Source: Paenibacillus algicola (lineage in GTDB: Bacteria > Bacillota > Bacilli > Paenibacillales > Paenibacillaceae). From it: a stretch of DNA of 64,000 nucleotides. The translations under genes and the position numbers were made by a program. This document shows, in pieces, positions 8,165-17,999 of the stretch (positions are counted from its first letter, which is position 1; each line of letters starts with the position of its first letter). The notes under the pieces were generated by a model. It had not been told where the DNA came from. It ran no database searches and saw only the letters and a program-made list of their open reading frames with translations. Where the stretch lies: the NCBI RefSeq assembly GCF_005577435.1, contig NZ_CP040396.1, forward strand, positions 1,005,501 through 1,069,500. Direction: 5' to 3'.

Positions 8165-10060
8165 GCGAACGAGTGCGAAAAACCGAACTCGATGCGCGCG
8201 CAGCCCGCTTTCGGGCCGAACGAGTGCGAAAAACCGAATTCGATGCGCGCGCAGTCCGCTTTCGGGTCGAACGAGTGCGAAAAACCGAACTCGATGCGCG
8301 CGCAGCCCGCCCCCGCGCCCAACGAGTGCGAAAAACCGAACTCGATGTGTGCGCAGTCCGGTTTAGCGCCCAACGAAGGCGAAAAACCGAACTCGATGTG
8401 CCCGCATCCCGCTTTCGGGCCGAACGAACGCGAAAAACCGAACTCGATGCGCGCGCAGCCCGCTTTCGGGTCGAACGAGTGCGAAAAACCGAACTCGATA
8501 CTCGGGCAGTCCGGTTTAGCGCCCAACGAACATCAAAAACCGAACTCGATGATCCACAGCGGCGGGTTTGGAGTAAATGAACGCGAAAAACCGAACTCGA
8601 TGTGCCCGCATCCCGCTTTCGGGCCGAACGAACGCGAAAAACCGAACTCGATGCGCGCGCAGCCTGCTTTCGGGTCGAACGAGTGCGAAAAACCGAACTC
8701 GATGCGCCCGCAGCCGGCCCTCGCGCCCAATGAACACCAAAAACCGAACTCGATGCGCGCGCAGCCCGCCCTCGCGCCCAACGAACGCGAAAAACCGAAC
8801 TCGATGCGCCCGCGGCTCGCCCCCGCGCCCAACGAACGCGAAAAACCGAACTCGATGCGTGCGTAGCCCGCTTTCGGGGCGAACGAGTGCGAAAAACCGA
8901 ACTCGATGCGCGCGCAGCCCGCTTTCGGGTCGAACGAGTGCGAAAAACCGAACTCGATGCGCCCGTAGCCCGCCCTCGCGCCCAACGAACGCGAAAAACC
9001 GAACTCGATACTCGCGCAACCCGGTTTAGCGCCCAACGAACATCAAAAACCGAACTCGATGATCCACGGCGGCAGGTTTGGAGTAACTGAACGCGAAAAA
9101 CCGAACTCGATGCGCCCGCAGCCCGGTTTAGCGCCCAACGAACGCGAAAAACCGAACTCGATACTCGCGCAGCCCGGTTTAGCGCCCAACGAACATCAAA
9201 AACCGAACTCGATGATCCACAGCGGCGGGTTTGGAGTAAATGAACGCGAAAAACCGAACTCGATGCGCCCGCAGCCCGCCCCCGCGCCCAATGAACACCA
9301 AAAACCGAACTCGATACTCGCGCAGTCCGGTTTAGCGCCCAATGAACACCAAAAACCGAACTCGATGCGCTCGCAGCCCGGTTTAGCGCCCAATGAACAT
9401 CAAAAACCGAACTCGATGATCCACGGCGGCGGGTTTGGAGTAACTGAACACCAAAAACCGAACTCGATACTCGCGCAGCCCGGTTTAGCGCCCAACGAAC
9501 ATCAAAAACCGAACTCGATGATCCACAGCGGCGGGTTAGGAGTAAATGAACGCGAAAAACCGAACTCGATGCGTGCGCAGCCCGCTTTCGGGCCGAACGA
9601 GTGCGAAAAACCGAACTCGATACTCGCGCAGCCCGGTTTAGCGCCCAACGAACGCGAAAAACCGAACTCGATGTGCGCGCAGTCCGCCCCCGCGCCCAAC
9701 GAACACCAAAAACCGAACTCGATGTGCGCGCAGCCCGGTTTAGCGCCGAACGAACGCGAAAAACCGAACTCGATGCGCCCACAGCCCACCCCCGCGCCGA
9801 ACGAACGCGAAAAACCGAACTCGATACTCGCGCAGCCCGGTTTAGCGCCCAACGAACATCAAAAACCGAACTCGATGATCCACAGCGGCGGGTTTGGAGT
9901 AAATGAACGCGAAAAACCGAACTCGATGCGCGCGCAGCCCGGTTTAGCGCCCAACGAACATCAAAAACCGAATACGATGATCCACGGCGGTAGGTTTGGA
10001 GTAAATGAACACCAAAAACCGAACACGATGATCCACAGCGGCGGGTTTAGAGTAAATGCG
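8165..10060. repeat. 37-copy tandem array of a 51-bp unit in perfect register
   Basis: The core AAAAACCGAACTCGAT recurs with starts at 8178, 8229, 8280 and so on every 51 bases to 10014. I counted 37 cores with no insertion or deletion. The 35-base linkers fall into a few classes: GC-rich GCAGCCCGC types, a GGTTTAGCGCCC type, and a GATCCAC-GGCGG type. The third class accounts for eight units, and all seven cores preceded by CATC are followed by it. Because 51 is divisible by three, several frames stay open on both strands. The plus frame spells a 17-residue repeat around EKPNSM or QKPNSM but contains TAG stops at 8864 and 8966. A minus frame is open for 572 codons (8064-9782). No signal peptide, convincing start or terminator supports either as a gene. 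The linkers are shared rather than unique, so this is not CRISPR. Confidence 0.9.
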
Positions 10061-10193
10061 ACCATTCTTGTAAATCTGACAAATAATTAACAAATTAAGG
10101 AACATATTTTACATAGAGTGAAATCTTTGTAAATTATACGAATCTATAATCGGGTAGATGTCATTAAAGCATAGGAAGGATGAAGGTAGAATC

Positions 10194-13100
10194 ATGAAGC
10201 TTTTTCACAGAAAGTGGCTGGCTTTGTTGTTAAGTGGTGTCCTCATGCTCTCGAATCTATGGATTGTGGCACCGCAGCAAGTGGAGGCGGCACCGGGCAG
10301 CGCGCTGACGGTTGCGCAGGCGATCGCTGGGAACAGTGGCACTGCGACGGTGGAGGGGTACATTGTCGGACATGCTACGGGCTCCAAGACGTCTAACTTT
10401 ACAGCTCCATTCGGCAATGATTACAATGTTCATCTGGCAGATGCGGCAGGAGAAAGGGATCCCGGCAAGCTGTTGAATGTACAGGTTTCGTCAGGGTACC
10501 GCAGCGAATTTGGTCTTCAGAGCAACCAGGGGCTGATCGGTAAGAAGATCAAGGTGACGGGACAGCTTGCGTTATACAACAATTTTCCAGGCTTGAAAAG
10601 CCCGACGGAGATGGTGTTCGCGGAAGCACCCGGCGATCCTGGCGATCCCGGCAATCCCGGCACAATGTCCATTGCAGCAGCACGGGCACTGCATGACGGC
10701 GAAGCCGCCATCATTACAGGGGTTGCTATAACAAAGTCGGGCGCTTTTGGCTCCAAAGGCTTCTATGTGCAGGATGATACCGCAGGCATCTACGTTCAGC
10801 AGCAGAGCGTAGAGGCGGAGGCCGGCAGCAAGGTGACAGTCAGCGGCATCAAGTCGGTGGACAGCGCCAGCGGCGAGGTGCAGCTTCAAGCGACAACGGT
10901 ACAGATTACAGGGACAAGCCCGATACCGGCCCCGGTGGGAGTAACGCCGGCGACGGTCAGTGCAGATACCTACGGACAGCTGGTAAAGCTGACGGGAGTC
11001 ACTGCCCAGCAGGTCAGTGATGAGGGCACATCCGGCTCGTTTTCTTTCTATGCAGCAGCAGATGGGGAGCAGGTTCGGGTGTTTGTAGACTTCCATACCG
11101 GCCTTGCCAAAAACACAGTGCAAAACGGACAGGAGGTCCATGTTACCGGAGTCGTGACTCCTTTTGAAGGCGGACTGCAGATCAAGCCATCGAAGGCTGG
11201 TGATATCCGTCCGGCTCTGACGAACGTTTCCGGCAAAAAAATCCTTTTTGACAATACCCATGGACAGACTGCCGGCGCGGCAGATTGGGTTATTGACGGA
11301 GCCTTTTCGGATTTTGCGGATGGGCTGAAGGATCTCGGCTTCACCGTTGACCAGCTGGAGCGCACGGCTCCATTTAACTTCAGTGAGCAGGCCATTACGC
11401 TGGAGAAGCTTCAGGAATATGATGTGTTTATTATCGGGGAAGCGAACATTCCCTTTAAAGCGTCGGAGCAAGATGCATTGCTGCAATATGCTCAAAACGG
11501 AGGCAGCATCTTCTTCATCGGCGATCATTATAATGCAGACCGAAATTATAACCGCTGGGATTCCACCGAGGTGTTTAACGGTTATCGGCGCGGGGCCTTC
11601 GGTAATCCGACCAAAGGCATGACAGCAGAGGAAGCAGCTTCTAGCGCCATGGCAGGCGTAACGAGCACAGACTGGCTGGGTACGAACTTCGGCATCCGGT
11701 TCCGGTTTAATGCCTTGGGAACGATCGAAAGTGGTCAGACGGTGGTGCCTCCGAGCGATGCTTTTGGCATCACAGAGGGAGTAAGCGTCGTTGAATCCCA
11801 CGCCGGCGGTACGCTGGCCATTTTGAATCCGAAGATTGCCAAGGGTCTGATCTATATGCCTAAAAATGCACCGAAGTGGGGACCTGCGGTAGACCAGGGG
11901 GTCTACAACGGAGGCGGCATCGACGAAGGTCCGTATGCGGCCATTGCCAAGGTGGGGGCCGGCAAAGCCGCATTCATTGGCGACTCCTCTCCGGTAGAGG
12001 ATATCACGCCAAAATACCGCCGGGAGGACAGCGGTGCTGTCAAGACCACCTATAACGGCTTCCTGGAAGAAGGCGATAACAGCGAATTTCTGCTTCAAAC
12101 AGTAGAGTGGCTGGCTGTACAGGAGGACTACACGACCTTTGAAGGACGGGTGGAGCTGAGTCCGGTGACACCGCTGCTCAGCTTTGAGACTCCGGCTGCA
12201 TCGACAGAGCCGCAGCAGGAGCCGTGGAGCAATCCGACGGGGGGCTACAAATGGTATAATCCCGCTACCTTTGCCCCGGGCTCGTATGGATCAGGTCAAG
12301 CGCCGCCCGAGAAGGTGGAGGTGCCCGGCATTACCTCGATCGCTGAGGCGAGAAAGTATCCGGTAAGCACGACGCTTACGGTCGAAGGGGTCATTACGAC
12401 GACTCCGGGCTCTTGGGGTGCCAAAGGTTTTTATATCCAGGACGCTACCGGCGGCATTTACATGTATCAAAATGCGGGCAGCTACGCTCTGGGTCAGAAA
12501 GTGCAGGTGACCGGAGATGTCAATGTGTTTAGCAGCGAGCTCCAGCTATCCAATATATCCCAAATAACCGTAACCGGTAACGGCACCCTTCCCCAGCCGA
12601 AGGTGGTTTCAACTGTAGATGAGAGCCATCAGGGACAGGTAGTGAAGCTGAACGGCGTCAGTATCCAAAATATCGTAAAAGCAGACAATTACGGCACTCT
12701 TCAATTCAATGCTGTAAAAGGAAGCAGCAGCACGCTGGTGCGAATCGATAACCGCACTGGAGTCAACTACAATACCTTTACCGCCCAGTACAAAGAAGGG
12801 GATATGCTGGATCTGACGGGAATTGCAAGTGTTTTTAACGGGACCTATCAGCTCAAGCCGCGCTCGGCAGAGGATGTTGTGTATACAGATAACGCATCGG
12901 AGGAGCCGGTTGCGGTAGAGCTGATCGGCCTGAACGATCTTCACGGCAAAATCGATCAGCATTACGAGCTGGATATTAACGGAGATGGCATGATGGACGG
13001 AACCTACGGCGGGGCTGAGTATATGGCAGCGTATATCCGTCAGCGTCAGCAAGCACAACCTAACACCTTGTTTGTCGGAGTCGGTGATCTGATTGGCGGC

Positions 13101-15395
13101 AGTTCACCAGTATCGGCTCTGTTTCAGGACGAGCCGACCGTAGAAATTCTGGATGCTCTGGATATGGCCGTAAATACCGCCGGCAATCATGAATTCGATG
13201 AGGGGACTACGGAGCTCTTGCGGATGGTAAACGGCGGAGATTACCCGCATGATGACGTGAACCGGGCGTACGGCGGTATGGAGCATGCACTGCTGGCGGC
13301 GAATGTGGTCTGGAGATCCGGAGAGTCGGCAGGCGAAAGTATTCTCCCGGCTTATCACATTGAAGAGGTAGAGGGTCAGCGGATCGGATTTATCGGGGTT
13401 GTCACGGAAGGCGCAGCAGAGATGGTGATGCCCTCAGGCATCCAGGATATCGAGTTTACGAATCCGGTCAACGCCATCAATAAAGCGGCAGCCGAGCTGA
13501 AGGAGCAAGGCGTCCGTGCCATCATCGTGCTGGCTCACAGCGCTGCCTCACAGGATGCTGCAGGTCGCATTACCGGCGAGGCTGCAGATTATGTGAATGG
13601 GATTGATGCGGAGGTTGATGTTATTTTTGCCGCGCATAATCATGCGGTCGTGAATGGCCTTCTCGGCAGCACCTTAATCGTGCAGGCGTCGGAATATGGC
13701 AAGGCTCTGAGCCGGGTGAAGCTGAGCCTGGATCCGGTGACCGGAGATATTGCAGAGAAGAGTGCGGATATTCTGTGGGTGGATCATGCCGGTGTTGAGC
13801 CGGACCCGGAAGTAAGCGCCATTCTGGACAAATATGAGCAGCAGGTTGCTCCCCTCTTGAATGAGGTCGTTGGCACAGCGGCGATCGATATGGAGGGCGG
13901 CTATGCCGTTAAAGGCGAGGTTGGGGACAATGCGCTTGGCAATCTGATCGCAGACAGTATGGCTTGGGCGATGGATAGTGATTTTGCCATGATGAACGGC
14001 GGCGGCATCCGCGATCAGCTGAATGCAGGAGAGATTACGTTTGGCGAGTTGTTTAATATTTTGCCGTTTAATAACGTGCTCGTGAAGCTGGAGATTCAGG
14101 GAAGCGATCTGGTGAAGATGGTGAATGCCCAGATGACCAGCCTGTACGGGCCGGATTTCAGCATCAGCGGATTCAAATATACCTGGGATGGCAGCACGGC
14201 TAAAGTAGTGGACATCATGCTGCCGGACGGAAGTGCCATTGATGCAGATCGGGTGTACACCCTCACGGTGAACAACTACATGTCCACATCCACAGGCGCT
14301 AAATACAAGCTGTTCGGTGAGCTGGGCAACAATCCGGTCATGGGACCGGAGGATCTGGAGGCGCTTGTAAGCTTCATCGAGAGCTTTAAGGAGCCGATCC
14401 GTTATGAAGCGGAGGGACGAATCTCTGAAGTAGGCAGCGGAGGCAGTGAGTTCGGACCTGTCGTGACCATTGGAGAAGCCAAGCTGCTGGAGGACGGAGC
14501 TGAAGTGACGGTGGAAGGCGTCGTCAGCAGCAAGCCGGGAGCCTTCGGTTCGAACCACAGCTTTTACCTTCAGGATGACAGCGGCGGCATTCAGGTATAT
14601 ACCTTCGAGAATCCGGGTGTGAGCGTCGGAGACCGGCTGAAGCTGAAGTCGCAAAAAAGCACATACCGCGGGGCTTATCAGCTGAACGGCATTGCGGAAT
14701 TGCAAGTGCTGGGACAGGTGCAGCTGCAGCCGCAGGCGGTAAGCACCCTGACCGGAGCGCAGGAGTATGAGCTGGTAACGCTTCAGGAGGTCAAGGTCGA
14801 GCAGCTATCCGCCAAGGACGGATACGGCAATTTCAGCTTTAAGGCGGTACGCGACGGGCGCAGCGAGAGCATTTATGTAGACAGCCGCACTGGCATCACT
14901 TATGAAGCCTTTAAGGCCGAGGTGACGGCAGGGGATGTGCTGCATATCACGGGGATCGTTGTCCCTTACAATGGCAGCTTTCAGCTGAAGCCCCGGAGCA
15001 TGGAGGATTTTGCAGATGCTGACGCTACGGCTCCAGATGCATTCCTGGTGGGTTCACCGGTCTTTACCGACCTTTCAGGCAAGCCGGTAACGGCGCTGCA
15101 GCGGGATCAATTTATTCAAGTCGGGAGTGTGATGACGAACCAGAGTGGTGCAGAGCAGCAGGCCGCTTTGATTATTGCGCTTTACGACAGCAAGAACCGG
15201 CTGAAGAATGTGTCGTACGTGGAGAAAAAAGTGGCCGCCGGCCAAACGGAATCCTTGAAAGCCGGCTTTAGCCTGCCGAACAATGTTAAAGGCTACGTGA
15301 TCAAGGTGATGGTATGGGACAGCTTCAATGGCATGAAGCCGTTGTCGGAGGCGGTTCAGTTCCCGAATGAAGAGCAGGATACGGTGAAGCAGTAA
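10194..15395 (+). CDS. Giant secreted nuclease / 5'-nucleotidase (YhcR-like)
   Basis: A 1733-residue exported protein. The signal peptide is at residues 1-33 (ALLLSGVLMLSNLWIV, then VEAA). Several OB-fold nucleic-acid-binding modules follow, recognisable by repeats such as GSKGFYVQDDTAGIYV, GAKGFYIQDATGGIYMY and SNHSFYLQDDSGGIQVY. Between the early ones lies a glutamine-amidotransferase-like Rossmann segment (KKILFDNTHGQT, GGSIFFIGDHYNADRNYNRW). The centre is a calcineurin-type metallophosphatase (LIGLNDLHGKID, GVGDLIGG, NTAGNHEFDEG, AHNHAVV), followed by a 5'-nucleotidase C-terminal domain (GDNALGNLIAD, NGGGIRD). Another OB module and a beta-rich tail end the protein. This resembles the Bacillus sugar-nonspecific nuclease YhcR. 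It probably degrades extracellular nucleic acids to nucleosides. ATG 10194 is preferred over 10158 because of the AAGG site. It is followed 33 bases later by an SLH protein. Confidence 0.85.
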   Translation: MKLFHRKWLALLLSGVLMLSNLWIVAPQQVEAAPGSALTVAQAIAGNSGTATVEGYIVGHATGSKTSNFTAPFGNDYNVHLADAAGERDPGKLLNVQVSSGYRSEFGLQSNQGLIGKKIKVTGQLALYNNFPGLKSPTEMVFAEAPGDPGDPGNPGTMSIAAARALHDGEAAIITGVAITKSGAFGSKGFYVQDDTAGIYVQQQSVEAEAGSKVTVSGIKSVDSASGEVQLQATTVQITGTSPIPAPVGVTPATVSADTYGQLVKLTGVTAQQVSDEGTSGSFSFYAAADGEQVRVFVDFHTGLAKNTVQNGQEVHVTGVVTPFEGGLQIKPSKAGDIRPALTNVSGKKILFDNTHGQTAGAADWVIDGAFSDFADGLKDLGFTVDQLERTAPFNFSEQAITLEKLQEYDVFIIGEANIPFKASEQDALLQYAQNGGSIFFIGDHYNADRNYNRWDSTEVFNGYRRGAFGNPTKGMTAEEAASSAMAGVTSTDWLGTNFGIRFRFNALGTIESGQTVVPPSDAFGITEGVSVVESHAGGTLAILNPKIAKGLIYMPKNAPKWGPAVDQGVYNGGGIDEGPYAAIAKVGAGKAAFIGDSSPVEDITPKYRREDSGAVKTTYNGFLEEGDNSEFLLQTVEWLAVQEDYTTFEGRVELSPVTPLLSFETPAASTEPQQEPWSNPTGGYKWYNPATFAPGSYGSGQAPPEKVEVPGITSIAEARKYPVSTTLTVEGVITTTPGSWGAKGFYIQDATGGIYMYQNAGSYALGQKVQVTGDVNVFSSELQLSNISQITVTGNGTLPQPKVVSTVDESHQGQVVKLNGVSIQNIVKADNYGTLQFNAVKGSSSTLVRIDNRTGVNYNTFTAQYKEGDMLDLTGIASVFNGTYQLKPRSAEDVVYTDNASEEPVAVELIGLNDLHGKIDQHYELDINGDGMMDGTYGGAEYMAAYIRQRQQAQPNTLFVGVGDLIGGSSPVSALFQDEPTVEILDALDMAVNTAGNHEFDEGTTELLRMVNGGDYPHDDVNRAYGGMEHALLAANVVWRSGESAGESILPAYHIEEVEGQRIGFIGVVTEGAAEMVMPSGIQDIEFTNPVNAINKAAAELKEQGVRAIIVLAHSAASQDAAGRITGEAADYVNGIDAEVDVIFAAHNHAVVNGLLGSTLIVQASEYGKALSRVKLSLDPVTGDIAEKSADILWVDHAGVEPDPEVSAILDKYEQQVAPLLNEVVGTAAIDMEGGYAVKGEVGDNALGNLIADSMAWAMDSDFAMMNGGGIRDQLNAGEITFGELFNILPFNNVLVKLEIQGSDLVKMVNAQMTSLYGPDFSISGFKYTWDGSTAKVVDIMLPDGSAIDADRVYTLTVNNYMSTSTGAKYKLFGELGNNPVMGPEDLEALVSFIESFKEPIRYEAEGRISEVGSGGSEFGPVVTIGEAKLLEDGAEVTVEGVVSSKPGAFGSNHSFYLQDDSGGIQVYTFENPGVSVGDRLKLKSQKSTYRGAYQLNGIAELQVLGQVQLQPQAVSTLTGAQEYELVTLQEVKVEQLSAKDGYGNFSFKAVRDGRSESIYVDSRTGITYEAFKAEVTAGDVLHITGIVVPYNGSFQLKPRSMEDFADADATAPDAFLVGSPVFTDLSGKPVTALQRDQFIQVGSVMTNQSGAEQQAALIIALYDSKNRLKNVSYVEKKVAAGQTESLKAGFSLPNNVKGYVIKVMVWDSFNGMKPLSEAVQFPNEEQDTVKQ

Positions 15396-15427
15396 CGGGA
15401 TACGAGGCACAGAACAGGGAGGATTTT

Positions 15428-17122
15428 ATGAACAGACCCATAACACGGCTTCAAGCCCGCATATGTATGGCGATGATGGTGGTGCCTGTAGCGCTGTCAG
15501 GCGGAGGGAGTGCAGCGGCTGAGGGTGCTGCAGCAGGTTCAACGTCTCAGGGAGTCATGATGAATACAGGATACAGCAGCGCCCGGTCTGGTGTTTTTGC
15601 GGCGGCAGATCTGTCCCCAAACGCCTTGTCCGCAGTCGCCCAGGTGGATGCTGCATCCGGCACAGTGAGAATTACGGGGACGGTCTCCAAAGGGGCAGGT
15701 CAGCCGGTTACGGTCATGGTCATCCGGCCGTCCGGCGGTATAGATTATGTGGATCAGACCTCTAGCAGCAGTGACGGACAATATGAGTTTCAATATGTGC
15801 TGGAGGAAATGAGTCCGAGGGGGACCTATCTAGTCAAGGTGGGAGGCAGCGGAGGAGACACATTGGTAACGACGGAGTTTACGTATTCAGCAATCTCCCA
15901 GCCCACTCCGCCGCCAGTGAGTGTACCGGAAGCGCCCGGCGCGCAGCCCACTCAGCCGTCACAGCCGCCTGCTGTTCAGCCGGGCTCAGTCCCGTTATAT
16001 GTCGTAGATGCTTCCAGCCTCAGCGCAGTCAATACTGCGGGGCCGGGGCCAGTCACCATAAAGGTGCCAGCAGGGAATGAGGGAGTTAAGCTGCCGTACA
16101 ATGCAGGGGAGCTCTTGGGCAGCCGCAGCCTGATTATCCACAGCGGCGCGGTCAGCGTCGAGATCCAGCCGAAGGTGCTCTCTGATCTGGTCAAGCTCAA
16201 GGCGGGTGAGAGTCTGGAGGGGGCAGCCATATCGTTTATCGTTCAGGAGTTGAATGTATCAGAGGCGGAGAAGCAGCTACCGCAGCGCACGGCCGGAACC
16301 CGGATGACAACAGCCGGACAGGTGCTGGATCTGGATCTGGCACTGCACACGCAGTCCGGCACCGCGGTCAGGCTGTCATCCTTCTCCGAACCTATTGAGG
16401 TGTCTTTCGGCTTCGATGAGAATCGTGAGAAGCGTCTGATGGGTGTCTACTACTGGAATGAACAGCAAGGAGCATGGGAGTATATGGGCGGAGCTCTGGA
16501 CACAACAGAGACGCGCTTGATCGCGAAGCTTCCCCACTTCAGCACCTTTGCAGTTCTGGAATACCATAAAGCGTTTGCGGATGTACCAGCCGGGCACTGG
16601 GCTCAGGAGACGATTACTACGCTCGCGGCCCGGCACATCGTCTTCGGGGTATCGGACACCATGTTCGCTCCAAGCCGGCAGGTGTCCCGGGCTGAGTTTG
16701 CAGCGCTGCTCGTTCGCACGCTTTCCCTTCAGACTTCAGGTAAAGTCACCCATTCCTTTCAGGATGTGCCGACTTCATCATGGTTTGCTTCTGAAGTAGC
16801 AGCGGCCTATGATGCCGGACTCATCCAGGGCAAGTCGGCCAAGGCGTTTGAGCCGCATGCCGGGATGACCCGTGAGGAGATGGCGGTCATGCTGGTTCGG
16901 GCATACGAGCTTTCCCGCGGCGCGTCTGCAATGTCTTCCTCCACCATCAGGTACGAGGATCAGAACGAGATTGCATCGTGGGCCCAAGCACATATTAGCC
17001 GTGGAACCGCAGCCGGGCTGCTGAACGGAGCCGGTGGAAGCCGCTTTCTGCCGAAAGCCTCCGCCAGCCGCGCAGAGGCCGCGCAGGCTGTTGCGAACAT
17101 GCTGACGGCTCTAGAAGGTTAA
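15428..17122 (+). CDS. S-layer homology domain surface protein
   Basis: A 564-residue exported protein beginning with a signal-like N-terminus (MAMMVVPVALSGG). Residues about 60-160 look like a beta-sandwich, followed by a Pro/Gln-rich linker (residues 160-185). A further beta-rich domain runs from about 190 to 375. Three SLH modules close the protein: FADVPAGHWAQETI, FQDVPTSSWFASEV and YEDQNEIASWAQAHI, each followed by the usual alpha-helical RAEFA-type segment. SLH domains bind pyruvylated secondary cell wall polymer. A GGGAGG site and the 33-base gap imply co-transcription with the giant nuclease. It may hold or partner the nuclease at the cell surface. Confidence 0.87.
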   Translation: MNRPITRLQARICMAMMVVPVALSGGGSAAAEGAAAGSTSQGVMMNTGYSSARSGVFAAADLSPNALSAVAQVDAASGTVRITGTVSKGAGQPVTVMVIRPSGGIDYVDQTSSSSDGQYEFQYVLEEMSPRGTYLVKVGGSGGDTLVTTEFTYSAISQPTPPPVSVPEAPGAQPTQPSQPPAVQPGSVPLYVVDASSLSAVNTAGPGPVTIKVPAGNEGVKLPYNAGELLGSRSLIIHSGAVSVEIQPKVLSDLVKLKAGESLEGAAISFIVQELNVSEAEKQLPQRTAGTRMTTAGQVLDLDLALHTQSGTAVRLSSFSEPIEVSFGFDENREKRLMGVYYWNEQQGAWEYMGGALDTTETRLIAKLPHFSTFAVLEYHKAFADVPAGHWAQETITTLAARHIVFGVSDTMFAPSRQVSRAEFAALLVRTLSLQTSGKVTHSFQDVPTSSWFASEVAAAYDAGLIQGKSAKAFEPHAGMTREEMAVMLVRAYELSRGASAMSSSTIRYEDQNEIASWAQAHISRGTAAGLLNGAGGSRFLPKASASRAEAAQAVANMLTALEG

Positions 17123-17149
17123 GAACGAAGCAATGAGGAGAGGATTTAG

Positions 17150-17184
17150 AAAGGAGCCGCGGGGTTGAAGCGGCTCCTTTATTT
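17150..17184 (+). terminator. Terminator after SLH gene
   Basis: AAAGGAGCCGC (17150-17160) is perfectly complementary to GCGGCTCCTTT (17170-17180) around a nine-base loop, and an AT-rich tail follows. Confidence 0.88.
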
Positions 17185-17234
17185 AGGTTAGTGTATAGTT
17201 GATTTAGAGATGAATTAAGGCAGGAGAGATGGAT

Positions 17235-17906
17235 ATGGCCAAAACAATTATAGAAAAGCTGAACCTGCATAAATACGAGCACGCCGCCGTGCTGTTTACC
17301 CCGGAGGGGGAGGACAGCCTGGCGTCCTTGACAGCCGCGGACCGGGCATTGAAGCCTCAGGTGTATGATATGATTTTTGCGTTCTGTCTGGATCTGAGAG
17401 CCTTGCAGGAGCTTGTCGCAACGGTTATTGACCGGGACTGTATCCGAAAGGGAGGGTATTTATACGCCGCTTATCCCAAGAAAGGCAATCGCGTATACGA
17501 CTCTTATATTCACCGGGACACGCTGTTTGAGGGACTGGGAGCAGATCCGGAAGGGTATATCGGGTCAAGCACTATGAAATTTAGCCGGATGGTGGGCATG
17601 AATGACGTCTTTACCGTGGTCGGCTTCAAAAATGAAGGCCCGAAGAAGGCCCGATCCTCCTCAAAGCCCAGCCAGTCCGTCGCCGATTACATTGCGATGA
17701 TACCTAATATAGAGCAGGATTTGAGCGGGGAGCCGGAGGCGCTGTCCTTCTATCGATCGCTGACTCCCGGCTACCAGCGAGACTGGGCGCGTTATGTCTA
17801 CAGTGCCGTGCAGGAGGGAACAAGAGCCAAGCGGCGGGAAGAGATGAAGTCGCTATTAATCCAAGGCTTCAAGAGCATAGAGCTCTATCGGCAAAATAGC
17901 AGATGA
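17235..17906 (+). CDS. YdeI/OmpD-associated family protein
   Basis: A 223-residue soluble protein. The C-terminal third (LTPGYQRDWARYVYSAVQEG, then KRREEM) is the hallmark of the YdeI/OmpD-associated helical domain. The N-terminal part contains DRDCIRKGGYLYAAYPKKGN and MKFSRMVGMND. The family has been linked to bacteriocin or antimicrobial peptide tolerance, but the biochemical role is not settled. I use ATG 17235, six bases after AGGAGAG, rather than ATG 17229, which would touch that site. It stands alone between a terminator and a convergent gene. Confidence 0.65.
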   Translation: MAKTIIEKLNLHKYEHAAVLFTPEGEDSLASLTAADRALKPQVYDMIFAFCLDLRALQELVATVIDRDCIRKGGYLYAAYPKKGNRVYDSYIHRDTLFEGLGADPEGYIGSSTMKFSRMVGMNDVFTVVGFKNEGPKKARSSSKPSQSVADYIAMIPNIEQDLSGEPEALSFYRSLTPGYQRDWARYVYSAVQEGTRAKRREEMKSLLIQGFKSIELYRQNSR

Positions 17907-17999
17907 TCCTGCTGCTGCCAACAGGCAACAAGCATGTCTTATTCAGGGCATACGCAAAGCCCGGCAGCAGCACTTGGTTTTTGTAGACCTGCGCGTGGA

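Noticed and set aside
8064..9782. A 572-codon open frame on the minus strand of the 51-bp array
   Set aside because: The frame is open because the unit length is a multiple of three and the unit lacks stops. There is no start with a ribosome binding site and no signal or domain beyond the repeat.
8165..10060. CRISPR array
   Set aside because: Linkers are shared among units instead of unique, the conserved part is 16-25 bases in a fixed 51-base unit, and no Cas gene is near.
10572..12098. 508-codon minus-strand ORF inside the nuclease gene
   Set aside because: It lies antisense to a long gene with recognisable domains and has no features of its own.
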